From: Streptomyces sp. SolWspMP-5a-2
GTDB lineage: Bacteria; Actinomycetota; Actinomycetes; Streptomycetales; Streptomycetaceae
DNA length: 45,078 nucleotides
Reading direction: 5' to 3'
NCBI RefSeq assembly: GCF_900091845.1
Contig: NZ_FMCI01000304.1
Coordinates: 1 to 45,078, forward strand
In this document: positions 33,869-41,280 of the stretch, piece after piece
How positions within the stretch are numbered: the first letter of the stretch is position 1
Layout of the letters: every line of letters starts with the position of its first letter
Made by a program: the position numbers and the translations under genes
Notes under the pieces: generated by a model
The model's database searches: none
Seen by the model: the letters and a program-made list of their open reading frames with translations, nothing else
Told to the model about the DNA's origin: nothing

Positions 33869-34303
33869 TCATGTGCTCCCGGGCGGCCGGGCGCCGTCCG
33901 GCGGGTCCTCGGTGGGGTGCGGGGTGAGCGGGCGGGCGTCCTTCGGGTACGGGGCCGTGGGGTGCGGGGTGACCGGGCGGGCGTCCTCGGGGTACGGGTC
34001 GGTGGGCTGTGCGTCCTCGGGGTGGGGGTCGTTGGGGTGCGACGTGAGAGGCGTGACCTCCGAGGTCATCCAGCCGTGCAGCGGCAGGGTGTCGAGCACC
34101 TTCGCGCGCAGCTCCTCCTCGTCGGCCGCCCGCCACAGGCCGACGCTGGTCAGCTCGCCGACCGGGCGCCACAGCCGCCCCAGGTGCCCGGTGGCGGCCA
34201 GCTCCGCCGCCCTGACCGCCTCGGCCGCCCGCAGCCGGTCGACCTCCTCCCGGGGCACGTCCGCCGGGACGTCGGTGGTGATGCGGACCAGGAACTCGCG
34301 CAT
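33869..34303 (-). CDS. Muconolactone-isomerase-like protein with proline-rich repeat tail
   Basis: ATG 34303, after GGGAGAGG, gives 144 residues. The first about 92 (MREFLVRITTDVPADVP, RLWRPVGELTSVGLWRAADE, VLDTLPLHGWMTSEVTPL) match the small muconolactone delta-isomerase family, usually about 92-97 residues. The remaining about 50 residues are a repetitive tail built on a 15-residue period, DAxPxTPHPTxPYPx. The tail is encoded by a 45-bp imperfect repeat. The gene is divergent from a LysR regulator and precedes an MFS gene, a common layout for catabolic or detoxification operons. True isomerase activity is not assured. Confidence 0.8.
   Translation of the reverse strand: MREFLVRITTDVPADVPREEVDRLRAAEAVRAAELAATGHLGRLWRPVGELTSVGLWRAADEEELRAKVLDTLPLHGWMTSEVTPLTSHPNDPHPEDAQPTDPYPEDARPVTPHPTAPYPKDARPLTPHPTEDPPDGARPPGST
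33916..34018. repeat. 45-bp imperfect tandem repeat in the isomerase-like gene tail
   Basis: A unit starting GGTGCGGGGTGA at 33916 recurs at 33961, with a degenerate partial third copy to about 34018. The 45-bp period keeps frame and encodes the Pro-rich 15-residue repeats. Confidence 0.65.
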
Positions 34304-34401
34304 GGCCTCTCCCGCTGCTTCCGTGGGACGGCCGGGGCCCGGCCGGGCGTCGCCGCCACCCCCCATCGTCTCCCCGCCCCCGCGTCACCGCCACGACCCG
34401 C

Positions 34402-34421
34402 TGCCTAGCTGCTGAGAGGCA
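34402..34421. promoter_or_regulatory. Possible LysR binding site in the divergent promoter
   Basis: TGCCT (34402-34406) and AGGCA (34417-34421), 10 bp apart, form a dyad in the 139-nt gap between the divergent isomerase-like and LysR genes. This is where LysR regulators usually bind. Confidence 0.45.
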
Positions 34422-34442
34422 CAGCCTCCCAGTCGCCGTAGC

Positions 34443-35390
34443 ATGGCGGGCGTGGAGCTGCGTCAACTGCGGTACTTCGTCGCCGTCGCCGAGGAGCTGA
34501 ACTTCGGGCGCGCCGCCGAACGGCTGCTCATCGCCGGGCCGTCCCTCTCCCAGCAGATCAAGGTGCTCGAACGGGACCTGGGCGTCCGGCTGTTCGACCG
34601 GGACCGGCGTTCCGTCTCCCTCACCCCGGCGGGCGCCGCGCTGCTGCCGCACACCCGGGCGCTCCTCGACCGCGCCGACGACCTGCGCCGCCGGGCCGGG
34701 CGCCTGTCGGGCTCGGAGCCGGTGCGGCTCGGCTACGTCAACTGGCTCCCGCCCGACCTCACCGCCCGCACCGCCGCCGTCGCCGAACTGCACGTCGACG
34801 CCTGGGTGGCGCCCTCCCACACCCAGGCCGCCCGGGTGGCCGCGGGGAGCCTGGACCTCGCGGTGTGCTGGGCGCCCCGCGCCGACCTGGAGCGGCTCGG
34901 GCTGCGCTCCCGGCTCCTGGGCGCCGACCGTCTCTACGCCGTCGACGTCGGCCTCGGCTCCGACGCCCAGGGCTCCTCCCGCGCCGTGGCGGCCCGCGAC
35001 ACCGTCGTCCTCCTCGACGACGACGCGACCTCGTGGTCGTCGTGGAACGTGTACGGGCGGGAACTGGCCGGGACGACCGGGGCCCGCGCGGTGCGGATCG
35101 GCGACGGCGGGGTGACCGGGCCCGCGTTCTTCGACCATGTGCGGCGACTGCGCCGTCCGGTCGTCAACTGCCCCAAGGGACAAAGCAGTCCGCTCCCGCC
35201 CGACCTGGTCCGCCGCCCGATCCTGCCGCCGGAGGTGTACTGGACCTGGTCGCTGGTCCGGCGCGCGGGGGAGGAGCGGGCCGCGGTGCTCGGCGTCGTC
35301 GACGCGCTCTGCGACGGGGTCGGCGACCTCGGCACGCGCGAGCCGCAGGCATGGCTGCCTGCGGACGACCCGCACGCGCCGACGGGGTGA
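34443..35390 (+). CDS. LysR-family regulator (divergent from isomerase-MFS operon)
   Basis: ATG 34443 gives 315 residues; GTG 34452 is possible and would drop three. The LysR helix-turn-helix is residues 4-62: LRQLRYFVAVAEELNFGRAA, then GPSLSQQIKVLERDLGVRLF. The ligand domain follows but is unusually short on conserved features, with a WVAPSHTQAARVAAGSLDLA stretch typical of the first subdomain. Divergent placement suggests it controls the isomerase-MFS-GOLPH3 operon in response to an aromatic or small organic ligand. Confidence 0.93.
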   Translation: MAGVELRQLRYFVAVAEELNFGRAAERLLIAGPSLSQQIKVLERDLGVRLFDRDRRSVSLTPAGAALLPHTRALLDRADDLRRRAGRLSGSEPVRLGYVNWLPPDLTARTAAVAELHVDAWVAPSHTQAARVAAGSLDLAVCWAPRADLERLGLRSRLLGADRLYAVDVGLGSDAQGSSRAVAARDTVVLLDDDATSWSSWNVYGRELAGTTGARAVRIGDGGVTGPAFFDHVRRLRRPVVNCPKGQSSPLPPDLVRRPILPPEVYWTWSLVRRAGEERAAVLGVVDALCDGVGDLGTREPQAWLPADDPHAPTG

Positions 35391-35978
35391 CGGCGGCGCC
35401 CGGAGGGCCGGCGGGCGCCGGGGTGGTGGCGGGGCCTCGACCCCGATCGAGCGGATGGCGCGTGGGCTCCCGCCCTTCCGGACGCGCCCCGGGACGGAGC
35501 GCGTGTCGTCGTCCCGGGCGCCCCCGTGCCCGGTCGCGCTCCCGATGATCCATGCGCCCCCTTGGCTGGGCGCGTTCCCTGCTTGCGCGCGCCCTCTTGG
35601 CTGCGCGCACCCCCGGCCTGCGCGCACCCCCGGCCTGCGCGCACCCCGGCCTGCGCGCACCCCCGGCCTGCGCGCGCCCTCTGACTGTGCGCGCTCCCCC
35701 GATTGCGCGCGCTTGCGACGACCGTTGGCTCTCCTCTCCGCGGTCCGGCGCAGGGCTTCGCGGTCTTTCATGATCCTCCGTGGACCCGCGCGGTCCCGCG
35801 CGGTCGTTCGTGGTCGGATTCCGGTGGGTCTGAAGTCGATCTACGACGGCGCTTAAGAAATCCTCGATGGACCCGGGGCGCCCGATACGGAAGATTGCAC
35901 TGCGATTCCATCCCCCTCCCCGGTCGCGGGCCGCTGCGGCGTGCCCTCCGCCGGGTCCTCATGCTCGGGAGCCGCACT
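35391..35978. other. 588-nt intergenic region with GC-rich repeats and the tdh leader
   Basis: No credible gene is seen. The first half contains GC-rich degenerate repeats (see 35601-35667). From about 35820 composition shifts, with a local AT-rich patch near 35851-35866 (CTTAAGAAATCC) that may belong to the tdh promoter. No riboswitch or attenuator was recognised before tdh. Confidence 0.5.
35601..35667. repeat. Four-copy 17-bp tandem repeat
   Basis: CTGCGCGCACCCCCGGC occurs at 35601-35617, 35618-35634, 35635-35650 (one C shorter) and 35651-35667. More degenerate copies flank it, from about 35555 to 35712. It is noncoding as far as can be seen. Confidence 0.85.
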
Positions 35979-37007
35979 GTGAAGGCGCTGGTCAAGGAGA
36001 AGGCGGAGCCCGGTCTCCGGCTCGCGGACGTGCCGGAGCCCGCCGTGGGGACAGGCGACGTCCTGATCAAGGTGCTGCGCACCGGCATCTGCGGCACCGA
36101 CCTGCACATCCGGGCCTGGGACGGCTGGGCGCAGCAGACGATCCGCACCCCGCTGGTGATCGGGCACGAGTTCGTCGGCGAGGTCGTGGAGACCGGCCGG
36201 GACGTCGCCGACGTCGCCGTCGGCGACCTGGTCAGCGGCGAGGGCCACCTGGTCTGCGGCAAGTGCCGCAACTGCCTCGCCGGGCGCCGTCACCTCTGCC
36301 GGGCCACCGTCGGGCTCGGCGTCGGCCGCGACGGCGCCTTCGCCGAGTACGTCGCGCTGCCCGCCTCCAACGTGTGGGTGCACCGGGTCCCGGTGGACCT
36401 CGACGTGGCCGCCATCTTCGACCCGTTCGGCAACGCCGTGCACACCGCGCTGTCCTTCCCGCTGGTCGGCGAGGACGTGCTGATCACCGGCGCGGGCCCG
36501 ATCGGCCTGATGGCGGCGGCCGTCGCCCGGCACGCGGGCGCCCGGAACGTCGTCGTCACCGATGTCAGCGAGGAGCGTCTCGACCTCGCCCGCAAGATCG
36601 GCGCCAGCCTCGCGCTGAACGTGTCCGACGCGCGCATCGCCGACGGACAGCGGGAGTTGGGGCTGCGCGAGGGCTTCGACATCGGCCTCGAGATGTCCGG
36701 CCGCCCGGCCGCGCTGCGCGAGATGATCGCCAACATGACGCACGGCGGCCGGATCGCCATGCTCGGCCTGCCCGCCGAGGAGTTCCCCGTCGACTGGGCG
36801 CGGATCGTCACCTCGATGATCACTCTCAAGGGCATCTACGGCCGTGAGATGTTCGAGACCTGGTACGCGATGTCCGTCCTCCTCGAAGGCGGCCTCGACC
36901 TCGCCCCGGTGATCACCGGACGCTACGCACACAGCGACTACGAGGCGGCCTTCGCCGACGCGGCGAGCGGCCGCGGCGGCAAGGTCATCCTCGACTGGAC
37001 CCTCTGA
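35979..37007 (+). CDS. tdh: L-threonine 3-dehydrogenase
   Basis: The GTG at 35979, 8 nt after GGGA (35967-35970), gives 342 residues, close to the E. coli enzyme; an in-frame ATG at 35961 would add six. The catalytic zinc site is CGTDLH with GHEFVGE. The structural zinc site is CGKCRNCLAGRRHLC. The NAD fold is ITGAGPIGLMAAAVARHAGA. It oxidises threonine to 2-amino-3-oxobutyrate, which the next gene cleaves to glycine and acetyl-CoA. It is 16 nt ahead of kbl, so the two form one operon. Confidence 0.95.
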   Translation: MKALVKEKAEPGLRLADVPEPAVGTGDVLIKVLRTGICGTDLHIRAWDGWAQQTIRTPLVIGHEFVGEVVETGRDVADVAVGDLVSGEGHLVCGKCRNCLAGRRHLCRATVGLGVGRDGAFAEYVALPASNVWVHRVPVDLDVAAIFDPFGNAVHTALSFPLVGEDVLITGAGPIGLMAAAVARHAGARNVVVTDVSEERLDLARKIGASLALNVSDARIADGQRELGLREGFDIGLEMSGRPAALREMIANMTHGGRIAMLGLPAEEFPVDWARIVTSMITLKGIYGREMFETWYAMSVLLEGGLDLAPVITGRYAHSDYEAAFADAASGRGGKVILDWTL

Positions 37008-37023
37008 CGAGACCCAAGGACTG

Positions 37024-38406
37024 ATGATGTTCGACTCCGTGCGCGACGACCTGCGCGCCACCCTCGACGAGATCCGCGCCGCCGGACTGCACAAGCCGGA
37101 GCGCGTGATCGGCACCCCGCAGTCGGCCACCGTCGCCGTCACCGCGGGCGGCCGCCCCGGCGAGGTCCTCAACTTCTGCGCCAACAACTACCTCGGCCTC
37201 GCCGACCATCCCGACGTGGTGGCCGCCGCCCACCGGGCGCTGGACCGCTGGGGCTACGGCATGGCCTCGGTCCGCTTCATCTGCGGCACCCAGGAGGTCC
37301 ACAAGGAACTGGAGTCCCGGCTCTCCGCCTTCCTCGGGCAGGAGGACACGATCCTCTACTCGTCCTGCTTCGACGCCAACGGCGGTGTCTTCGAGACCCT
37401 CCTCGGCCCCGAGGACGCGGTGATCTCCGATGCCCTCAACCACGCGTCGATCATCGACGGCATCCGCCTCTCCAAGGCCCGCCGCTTCCGCTACGCCAAC
37501 CGCGACATGGCGGACCTGGAACGGCAGTTGAAGGAGGCGGCGGGCAGCAGGCGCACGCTGATCGTCACCGACGGCGTCTTCTCCATGGACGGTTACGTGG
37601 CACCGCTGCGCGAGATCTGCGACCTCGCCGACCGGTACGGCGCCATGGTCATGGTCGACGACTCGCACGCCGTCGGCTTCGTCGGCCCCGGCGGACGCGG
37701 CACCCCCGAGCTGCACGGCGTCATGGACCGCGTCGACATCATCACCGGCACCCTCGGCAAGGCGCTCGGCGGCGCCTCCGGCGGCTATGTCGCGGCCCGC
37801 GCCGAGATCGTCGCCCTGCTGCGCCAGCGCTCGCGCCCCTACCTGTTCTCCAACACCCTCGCCCCGGTCATCGCGGCGGCCTCCCTCACCGTCCTCGACC
37901 TGTTGGAGTCCGCGGACGACCTCCGGGTGCGGCTGGCCGAGAACACCGCGCTGTTCCGGCGCCGGATGGCGGAGGAGGGCTTCGACATCCTGCCCGGCGA
38001 CCACGCCATCGCGCCCGTCATGATCGGCGACGCGTCCAGGGCGGGCCGCCTCGCGGAACTGCTGCTGGAGCGGGGCGTGTACGTGATCGGCTTCTCCTAC
38101 CCGGTCGTCCCGCAGGGGCAGGCCCGGATCCGGGTGCAGCTCTCCGCGGCGCATTCCACGGAGGACGTCCACCGCGCGGTCGACGCGTTCGTCGCGGCGC
38201 GCACGGAGCTGGACGGCGAGACGGCCGGGGTGTCCGGTGCGACGGCCGACGGGGTCGACGGGGCCGGTGGGGCGCGGGCCGAGGTGTCCGGTGGGGCGTC
38301 CGGGGGTGCCTCAGACGGGTCCGGTGGGGCGTCCGGGGGTGCCTCAGACGGGTCCGGTGGGGTGTCCGAGGCGTCCGGCGGGGCGCGGGCCGGGCTGGGC
38401 GGCTGA
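37024..38406 (+). CDS. kbl: Glycine C-acetyltransferase (2-amino-3-ketobutyrate CoA ligase) with repeat tail
   Basis: The protein is 460 residues from ATG 37024 (ATG 37027 also possible). Residues 1-400 match Kbl, usually about 398 long: NFCANNYLGLADHP, VDDSHAVGFVGPGGRG and the PLP lysine in TGTLGKALGGASGGY. From about residue 400 there is a Gly/Ser/Ala-rich extension of about 60 residues, with GGASGGASDGS twice, encoded by a 33-bp tandem repeat. The extension is outside the known fold and is probably disordered. The enzyme completes threonine breakdown with Tdh. Confidence 0.94.
   Translation: MMFDSVRDDLRATLDEIRAAGLHKPERVIGTPQSATVAVTAGGRPGEVLNFCANNYLGLADHPDVVAAAHRALDRWGYGMASVRFICGTQEVHKELESRLSAFLGQEDTILYSSCFDANGGVFETLLGPEDAVISDALNHASIIDGIRLSKARRFRYANRDMADLERQLKEAAGSRRTLIVTDGVFSMDGYVAPLREICDLADRYGAMVMVDDSHAVGFVGPGGRGTPELHGVMDRVDIITGTLGKALGGASGGYVAARAEIVALLRQRSRPYLFSNTLAPVIAAASLTVLDLLESADDLRVRLAENTALFRRRMAEEGFDILPGDHAIAPVMIGDASRAGRLAELLLERGVYVIGFSYPVVPQGQARIRVQLSAAHSTEDVHRAVDAFVAARTELDGETAGVSGATADGVDGAGGARAEVSGGASGGASDGSGGASGGASDGSGGVSEASGGARAGLGG
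38287..38352. repeat. 33-bp exact tandem repeat in the kbl 3' extension
   Basis: Units 38287-38319 and 38320-38352 are identical, starting TCCGGTGGGGCGTCCGGGGG, and a partial third copy follows from 38353. The 33-bp period keeps frame. Confidence 0.9.
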
Positions 38407-38436
38407 CGGGGCAGGCGTCGGGCACCCCGGACATAT

Positions 38437-38453
38437 TGCGATAATCGGTCGCA
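38437..38453. promoter_or_regulatory. Dyad and −10 element at the start of the second LysR gene
   Basis: TGCGA (38437-38441) and TCGCA (38449-38453) are a perfect dyad overlapping the start codon. GATAAT (38440-38445) lies 7 nt before the ATG, so transcription could begin at the A of ATG (leaderless mRNA). Self-repression is plausible. Confidence 0.45.
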
Positions 38454-39352
38454 TGATCGAAGCGCGGCGGCTCCACATCCTCCGTGCGGTGGCGGACCAC
38501 CGCACGGTCACCGCGGCGGCCGCCGCGCTGTACCTCACGCCCTCGGCCGTCTCCCAGCAGCTCACGGCCCTGGAGCAGGAGACCGGCCACCGCCTGGTGG
38601 AACGCGGTGCCAAAGGGGTGCGGCTGACCCCGGCGGGCGAGATCCTGCTCGGGCACACCCATGAGGTCCTGGCCCAACTGGAGCGGGCCGAGGCGGAGTT
38701 GGCCGCCTACTCCGCGGGCGAGGCGGGTACGGTCGCCGTCGCCTCCTTCGCGACCGGCATCGCCCAGGTCGTCGCGCCCGCCCTGACCCGCCTCGCCCGC
38801 TCCGCGCCCGGCATCCGGGTGCGGGTCCTGGACGCGGAGGGTGACGCCAGCCTGCCGATGGTCCTCGACCGGCTGGTCGATGTCGCCGTCGCCGTCGAGT
38901 ACCGGGGCGCGCCGCCCGCCGACGACCCGCGGCTCACCCCGTTCCCGCTCTACGCCGAGCCCTTCGACGCGGTCGTGCCGGTCGGCCACCGGCTCGCGGG
39001 TGCCGCCGAGGTCCCGCTCGCCGACCTGGCCAAGGACGCGTGGATCGGCCCGTACCCCGGCAATCCCTGCCACGACGTGGTCGTCCTGGCCTGCGAGAGC
39101 GCGGGGTTCCAGCCGCGTCTCGAACACTCGTCCGACGACTTCCGTGCCGTCGTCGCCCTCGCCTCCGCCGGGGCGGGGGTCGCCCTGGTCCCGCGTTCGG
39201 CGCTGCGCGGCGTGGATCTCGCGGGGGTGGTCGTGCGCCCGGTCGACGGGGTGGCGCCCACCCGGCGGGTCTTCGCGGCGGTCCGCCGGGGCGCGGAGGG
39301 GCATCCGCTGATCAGGCCGGTGCTGGAGGCGCTGGCGGAGGCGGGCCGCTGA
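38453..39352 (+). CDS. LysR-family regulator downstream of tdh-kbl
   Basis: ATG 38453 gives 299 residues; the frame upstream to 38237 overlaps the kbl tail and is spurious. The helix-turn-helix is residues 1-60 (MIEARRLHILRAVADHRTVT, then LTPSAVSQQLTALEQETGHR). The ligand domain has TVAVASFATGIAQVVAPALT and the second-half motif SAGAGVALVPRSAL. It is downstream of tdh-kbl on the same strand and could regulate threonine catabolism or act elsewhere. The start codon overlaps a dyad and suits a leaderless transcript. Confidence 0.93.
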   Translation: MIEARRLHILRAVADHRTVTAAAAALYLTPSAVSQQLTALEQETGHRLVERGAKGVRLTPAGEILLGHTHEVLAQLERAEAELAAYSAGEAGTVAVASFATGIAQVVAPALTRLARSAPGIRVRVLDAEGDASLPMVLDRLVDVAVAVEYRGAPPADDPRLTPFPLYAEPFDAVVPVGHRLAGAAEVPLADLAKDAWIGPYPGNPCHDVVVLACESAGFQPRLEHSSDDFRAVVALASAGAGVALVPRSALRGVDLAGVVVRPVDGVAPTRRVFAAVRRGAEGHPLIRPVLEALAEAGR

Positions 39353-39418
39353 GCCGCTCGGCCGTCGCTGTGGGGTGACGGCCCGGTGTCCGTCCTCGCC
39401 CCTTGCGGGTCGACGGCT

Positions 39419-39474
39419 CGATGGCTGTTGCGGCTGCTTCCGGTGATCGACGGTCCGATGGCTGTTGCGGCTGC
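39419..39474. repeat. 19-bp direct repeat between LysR and XRE genes
   Basis: CGATGGCTGTTGCGGCTGC occurs at 39419-39437 and 39456-39474, period 37 bp, with partly conserved flanks (CGACGG before each). Confidence 0.85.
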
Positions 39475-39524
39475 CTCCTCGCGGCTCGGCGGCTCGACAT
39501 CGGGCTGGTCCTCCACCGTCTTCG

Positions 39525-39556
39525 TCCCGAATATGGGATAGCATCCCGAATATGGG
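39525..39556 (+). promoter_or_regulatory. Twin direct-repeat operator and leaderless promoter of the second XRE-cupin gene
   Basis: TCCCGAATATGGG is present at 39525-39537 and 39544-39556, period 19 bp; the second copy covers the start codon. The −10-like TAGCAT (39539-39544) lies 7 nt before the ATG, so the mRNA is probably leaderless. Protein bound here would block initiation. Confidence 0.6.
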
Positions 39557-40181
39557 TGACGAAGCGAAGGGTGACGCCGACGCGGTCGAGCGTGCCGACG
39601 GTGTCGTGGGCAGAGCAGAGGGGCCGGACGCCGTCGATGTGCGACTGGGGGCCCGGCTGGCCGAACTGCGGGCCGAACGCGGCTGGTCGCTGGGGGAGGT
39701 GGCGGAGCGCGGCGGGGTGAGCCGGTCCACCCTCTCCCGCGCCGAACGCGCGGAGATCAGCCCCACCGCCTCCCTGCTCAACCGTCTCTGCCACGTCTAC
39801 GGCCGGACCATGTCCCAGCTCCTCAGCGAGATCGAACCCGAGCCCGCCCTCCTCGTCCGGGCCGCCGACCAGCGGATCTGGCGCGACCGCGCGGCCGGTT
39901 TCGTCCGCAGGTCGGTCTCCCCGCCGCATCCGGGGCTGCGCGGCGAACTCGTCGAGGGCCGCCTCGCCGCGGGTGCCGACCTCGCGTACGACCGTCCGCC
40001 CGTCCCCGGTCTCGAACAGCACATCTGGGTCCTGGACGGCACGCTCGACGTGACGGCGCGCGACACCGAGCACCGCCTCGGCCCCGGCGACTGCCTGCGG
40101 CTGCGGATCTGGGGGCCGACGCGGTTCAGGTGCCCGGGGCCCGAGGACGTCCGGTACGCGCTCGCGGTGGTGCTGCCGTGA
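39552..40181 (+). CDS. XRE-family regulator with cupin domain, second copy
   Basis: ATG 39552 gives 209 residues; upstream codons in the same frame are spurious. The helix-turn-helix is about residues 33-85 (LGARLAELRAERGWSLGEVA, then GVSRSTLSRAERAEISPTAS). The cupin part has GLEQHIWVLDGTLDVTARD and HRLGPGDCLRLRIWGPTRF. It is the second XRE-cupin gene in the window but has a different operator (direct repeats rather than palindromes). Its stop overlaps the GNAT start in GTGA, so the two genes form a unit. This XRE-cupin plus GNAT pairing recurs in bacteria; the ligand is unknown. Confidence 0.9.
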   Translation: MGDEAKGDADAVERADGVVGRAEGPDAVDVRLGARLAELRAERGWSLGEVAERGGVSRSTLSRAERAEISPTASLLNRLCHVYGRTMSQLLSEIEPEPALLVRAADQRIWRDRAAGFVRRSVSPPHPGLRGELVEGRLAAGADLAYDRPPVPGLEQHIWVLDGTLDVTARDTEHRLGPGDCLRLRIWGPTRFRCPGPEDVRYALAVVLP

Positions 40182-40714
40182 GGGTGCGACGCGTGGGCAG
40201 CGCCGAACTGCACGCACGCGTGGAGACGTTGGCGGACCTCCTGATGGACACCGTCGACGGCGGCGCGTCCGTCGGCTTCCTCGCGCCGCTCGACCACCCG
40301 ACGGCGCTCGCCTGGTGGCGGGAGCGGGCCGAGGGGGTCGCGGCCGGGCGGCTCGCGGTGTGGGTCGCGGAGGACGGCGGGCACCGGGTGCTCGGCACGG
40401 TCGGCCTCGACTTCCCGGGTCGGCCCAACGGTGTCCACCGCGCGGAGGTGGTCAAACTGATGGTGCACCGGGACGCGCGCGGACGCGGCCTCGGCCGGAC
40501 CCTGCTCGCCGCCGCCGAGGAGTCGGCCGCGTCGACCGGGATCACCCTCCTGCACCTGGACACCGAGACCGAGTCGCCCGCGGAGCGCTTCTACGACGCC
40601 GCGGGCTGGACCAGGGCCGGTGTCGTGCCGGACTACGCGGCGGCCCCCGACGGTGTGCTGCGGCCGACGTCGATCTACTACAAGCGCCTGGCGGACACCC
40701 CTCCGACCAGCTGA
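40178..40714 (+). CDS. GNAT-family N-acetyltransferase coupled to XRE-cupin regulator
   Basis: GTG 40178 in a GTGA overlap gives 178 residues. The GNAT core is visible: EVVKLMVHRDARGRGLGRTL has the acetyl-CoA loop R-x2-G-x-G/A, followed by LLAAAEESA, and LHLDTETESPAERFYDAAGW is the C-terminal motif. The substrate is unknown; coupling to the regulator suggests modification of a small molecule the cupin may sense. Confidence 0.92.
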   Translation: MRVRRVGSAELHARVETLADLLMDTVDGGASVGFLAPLDHPTALAWWRERAEGVAAGRLAVWVAEDGGHRVLGTVGLDFPGRPNGVHRAEVVKLMVHRDARGRGLGRTLLAAAEESAASTGITLLHLDTETESPAERFYDAAGWTRAGVVPDYAAAPDGVLRPTSIYYKRLADTPPTS

Positions 40715-40744
40715 CTGTCGGTGGCAGCGGATACCCTCCGGGGC

Positions 40745-41104
40745 ATGCCGGATGCCGAAGACGTACGCCGTATCGCCCTCTCCCTGCCGGACACGACGGA
40801 GAAGATCGCCTGGAGCATGCCCACGTTCCGGGTCGCCGGGAAGATGTTCGCCACGCTCCCGGAGGAGGAGACGTCCATCGCCGTGCGCTGCCCCAAGGAA
40901 GAGCGCGACGAACTGGTCCTGGCCGAGCCCGAGAAGTTCTGGATCGCCGGGCACGAGGCGCAGTTCTCCTGGGTGCGGGCCCGGATCGCCGCGCTGGACG
41001 GCGAGGAGGAACTGCGGGACATCCTGGCCGACTCCTGGCGCCAGGCGGCCCCCGTGCGACTCCTCGACGCCCACCCGGAGTTGGGGCTTCCGGACGCCGG
41101 CTGA
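40745..41104 (+). CDS. MmcQ/YjbR-family protein
   Basis: ATG 40745 gives 119 residues beginning MPDAEDVRRIALSLPDTTEK, the usual start. WSMPTFRVAGKMFATLPEEE and IAVRCPKEERDEL are family motifs, as is the HPELGL end. The fold resembles a DNA-binding CyaY-like domain, and the function is poorly known. A GTG at 40721 would add eight residues. TACCCT (40732-40737) lies 7 nt before the ATG, another possible leaderless start. Confidence 0.88.
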   Translation: MPDAEDVRRIALSLPDTTEKIAWSMPTFRVAGKMFATLPEEETSIAVRCPKEERDELVLAEPEKFWIAGHEAQFSWVRARIAALDGEEELRDILADSWRQAAPVRLLDAHPELGLPDAG

Positions 41105-41280
41105 CGTCCCCGCGGCCGTTGTCAGTGGCGCGTGGCATGATCCGGAGGCGGGTGGAAATCGGGGCGGGCTGGTCTGCGGCTGCGGTTCGAGTTCAGGTTC
41201 GGGCTGGGCTGGGCCGAGGGGCGAGGCTCCGGTGGTGAAGGGATCGGGTCCGGGGGACGGGGCGGGGCGGAGGCGTACGC

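Noticed and set aside
35555..35712. CRISPR-like array
   Set aside because: Repeats are directly adjacent with no unique spacers, and no cas gene is present.
32397..35771. Open − strand frame of about 1120 codons spanning three genes and the repeat region
   Set aside because: Only the 33692-32397 part encodes a recognisable protein. The rest is Arg/Pro/Gly-rich, antisense to the LysR gene, and reflects lack of stops in GC-rich DNA.
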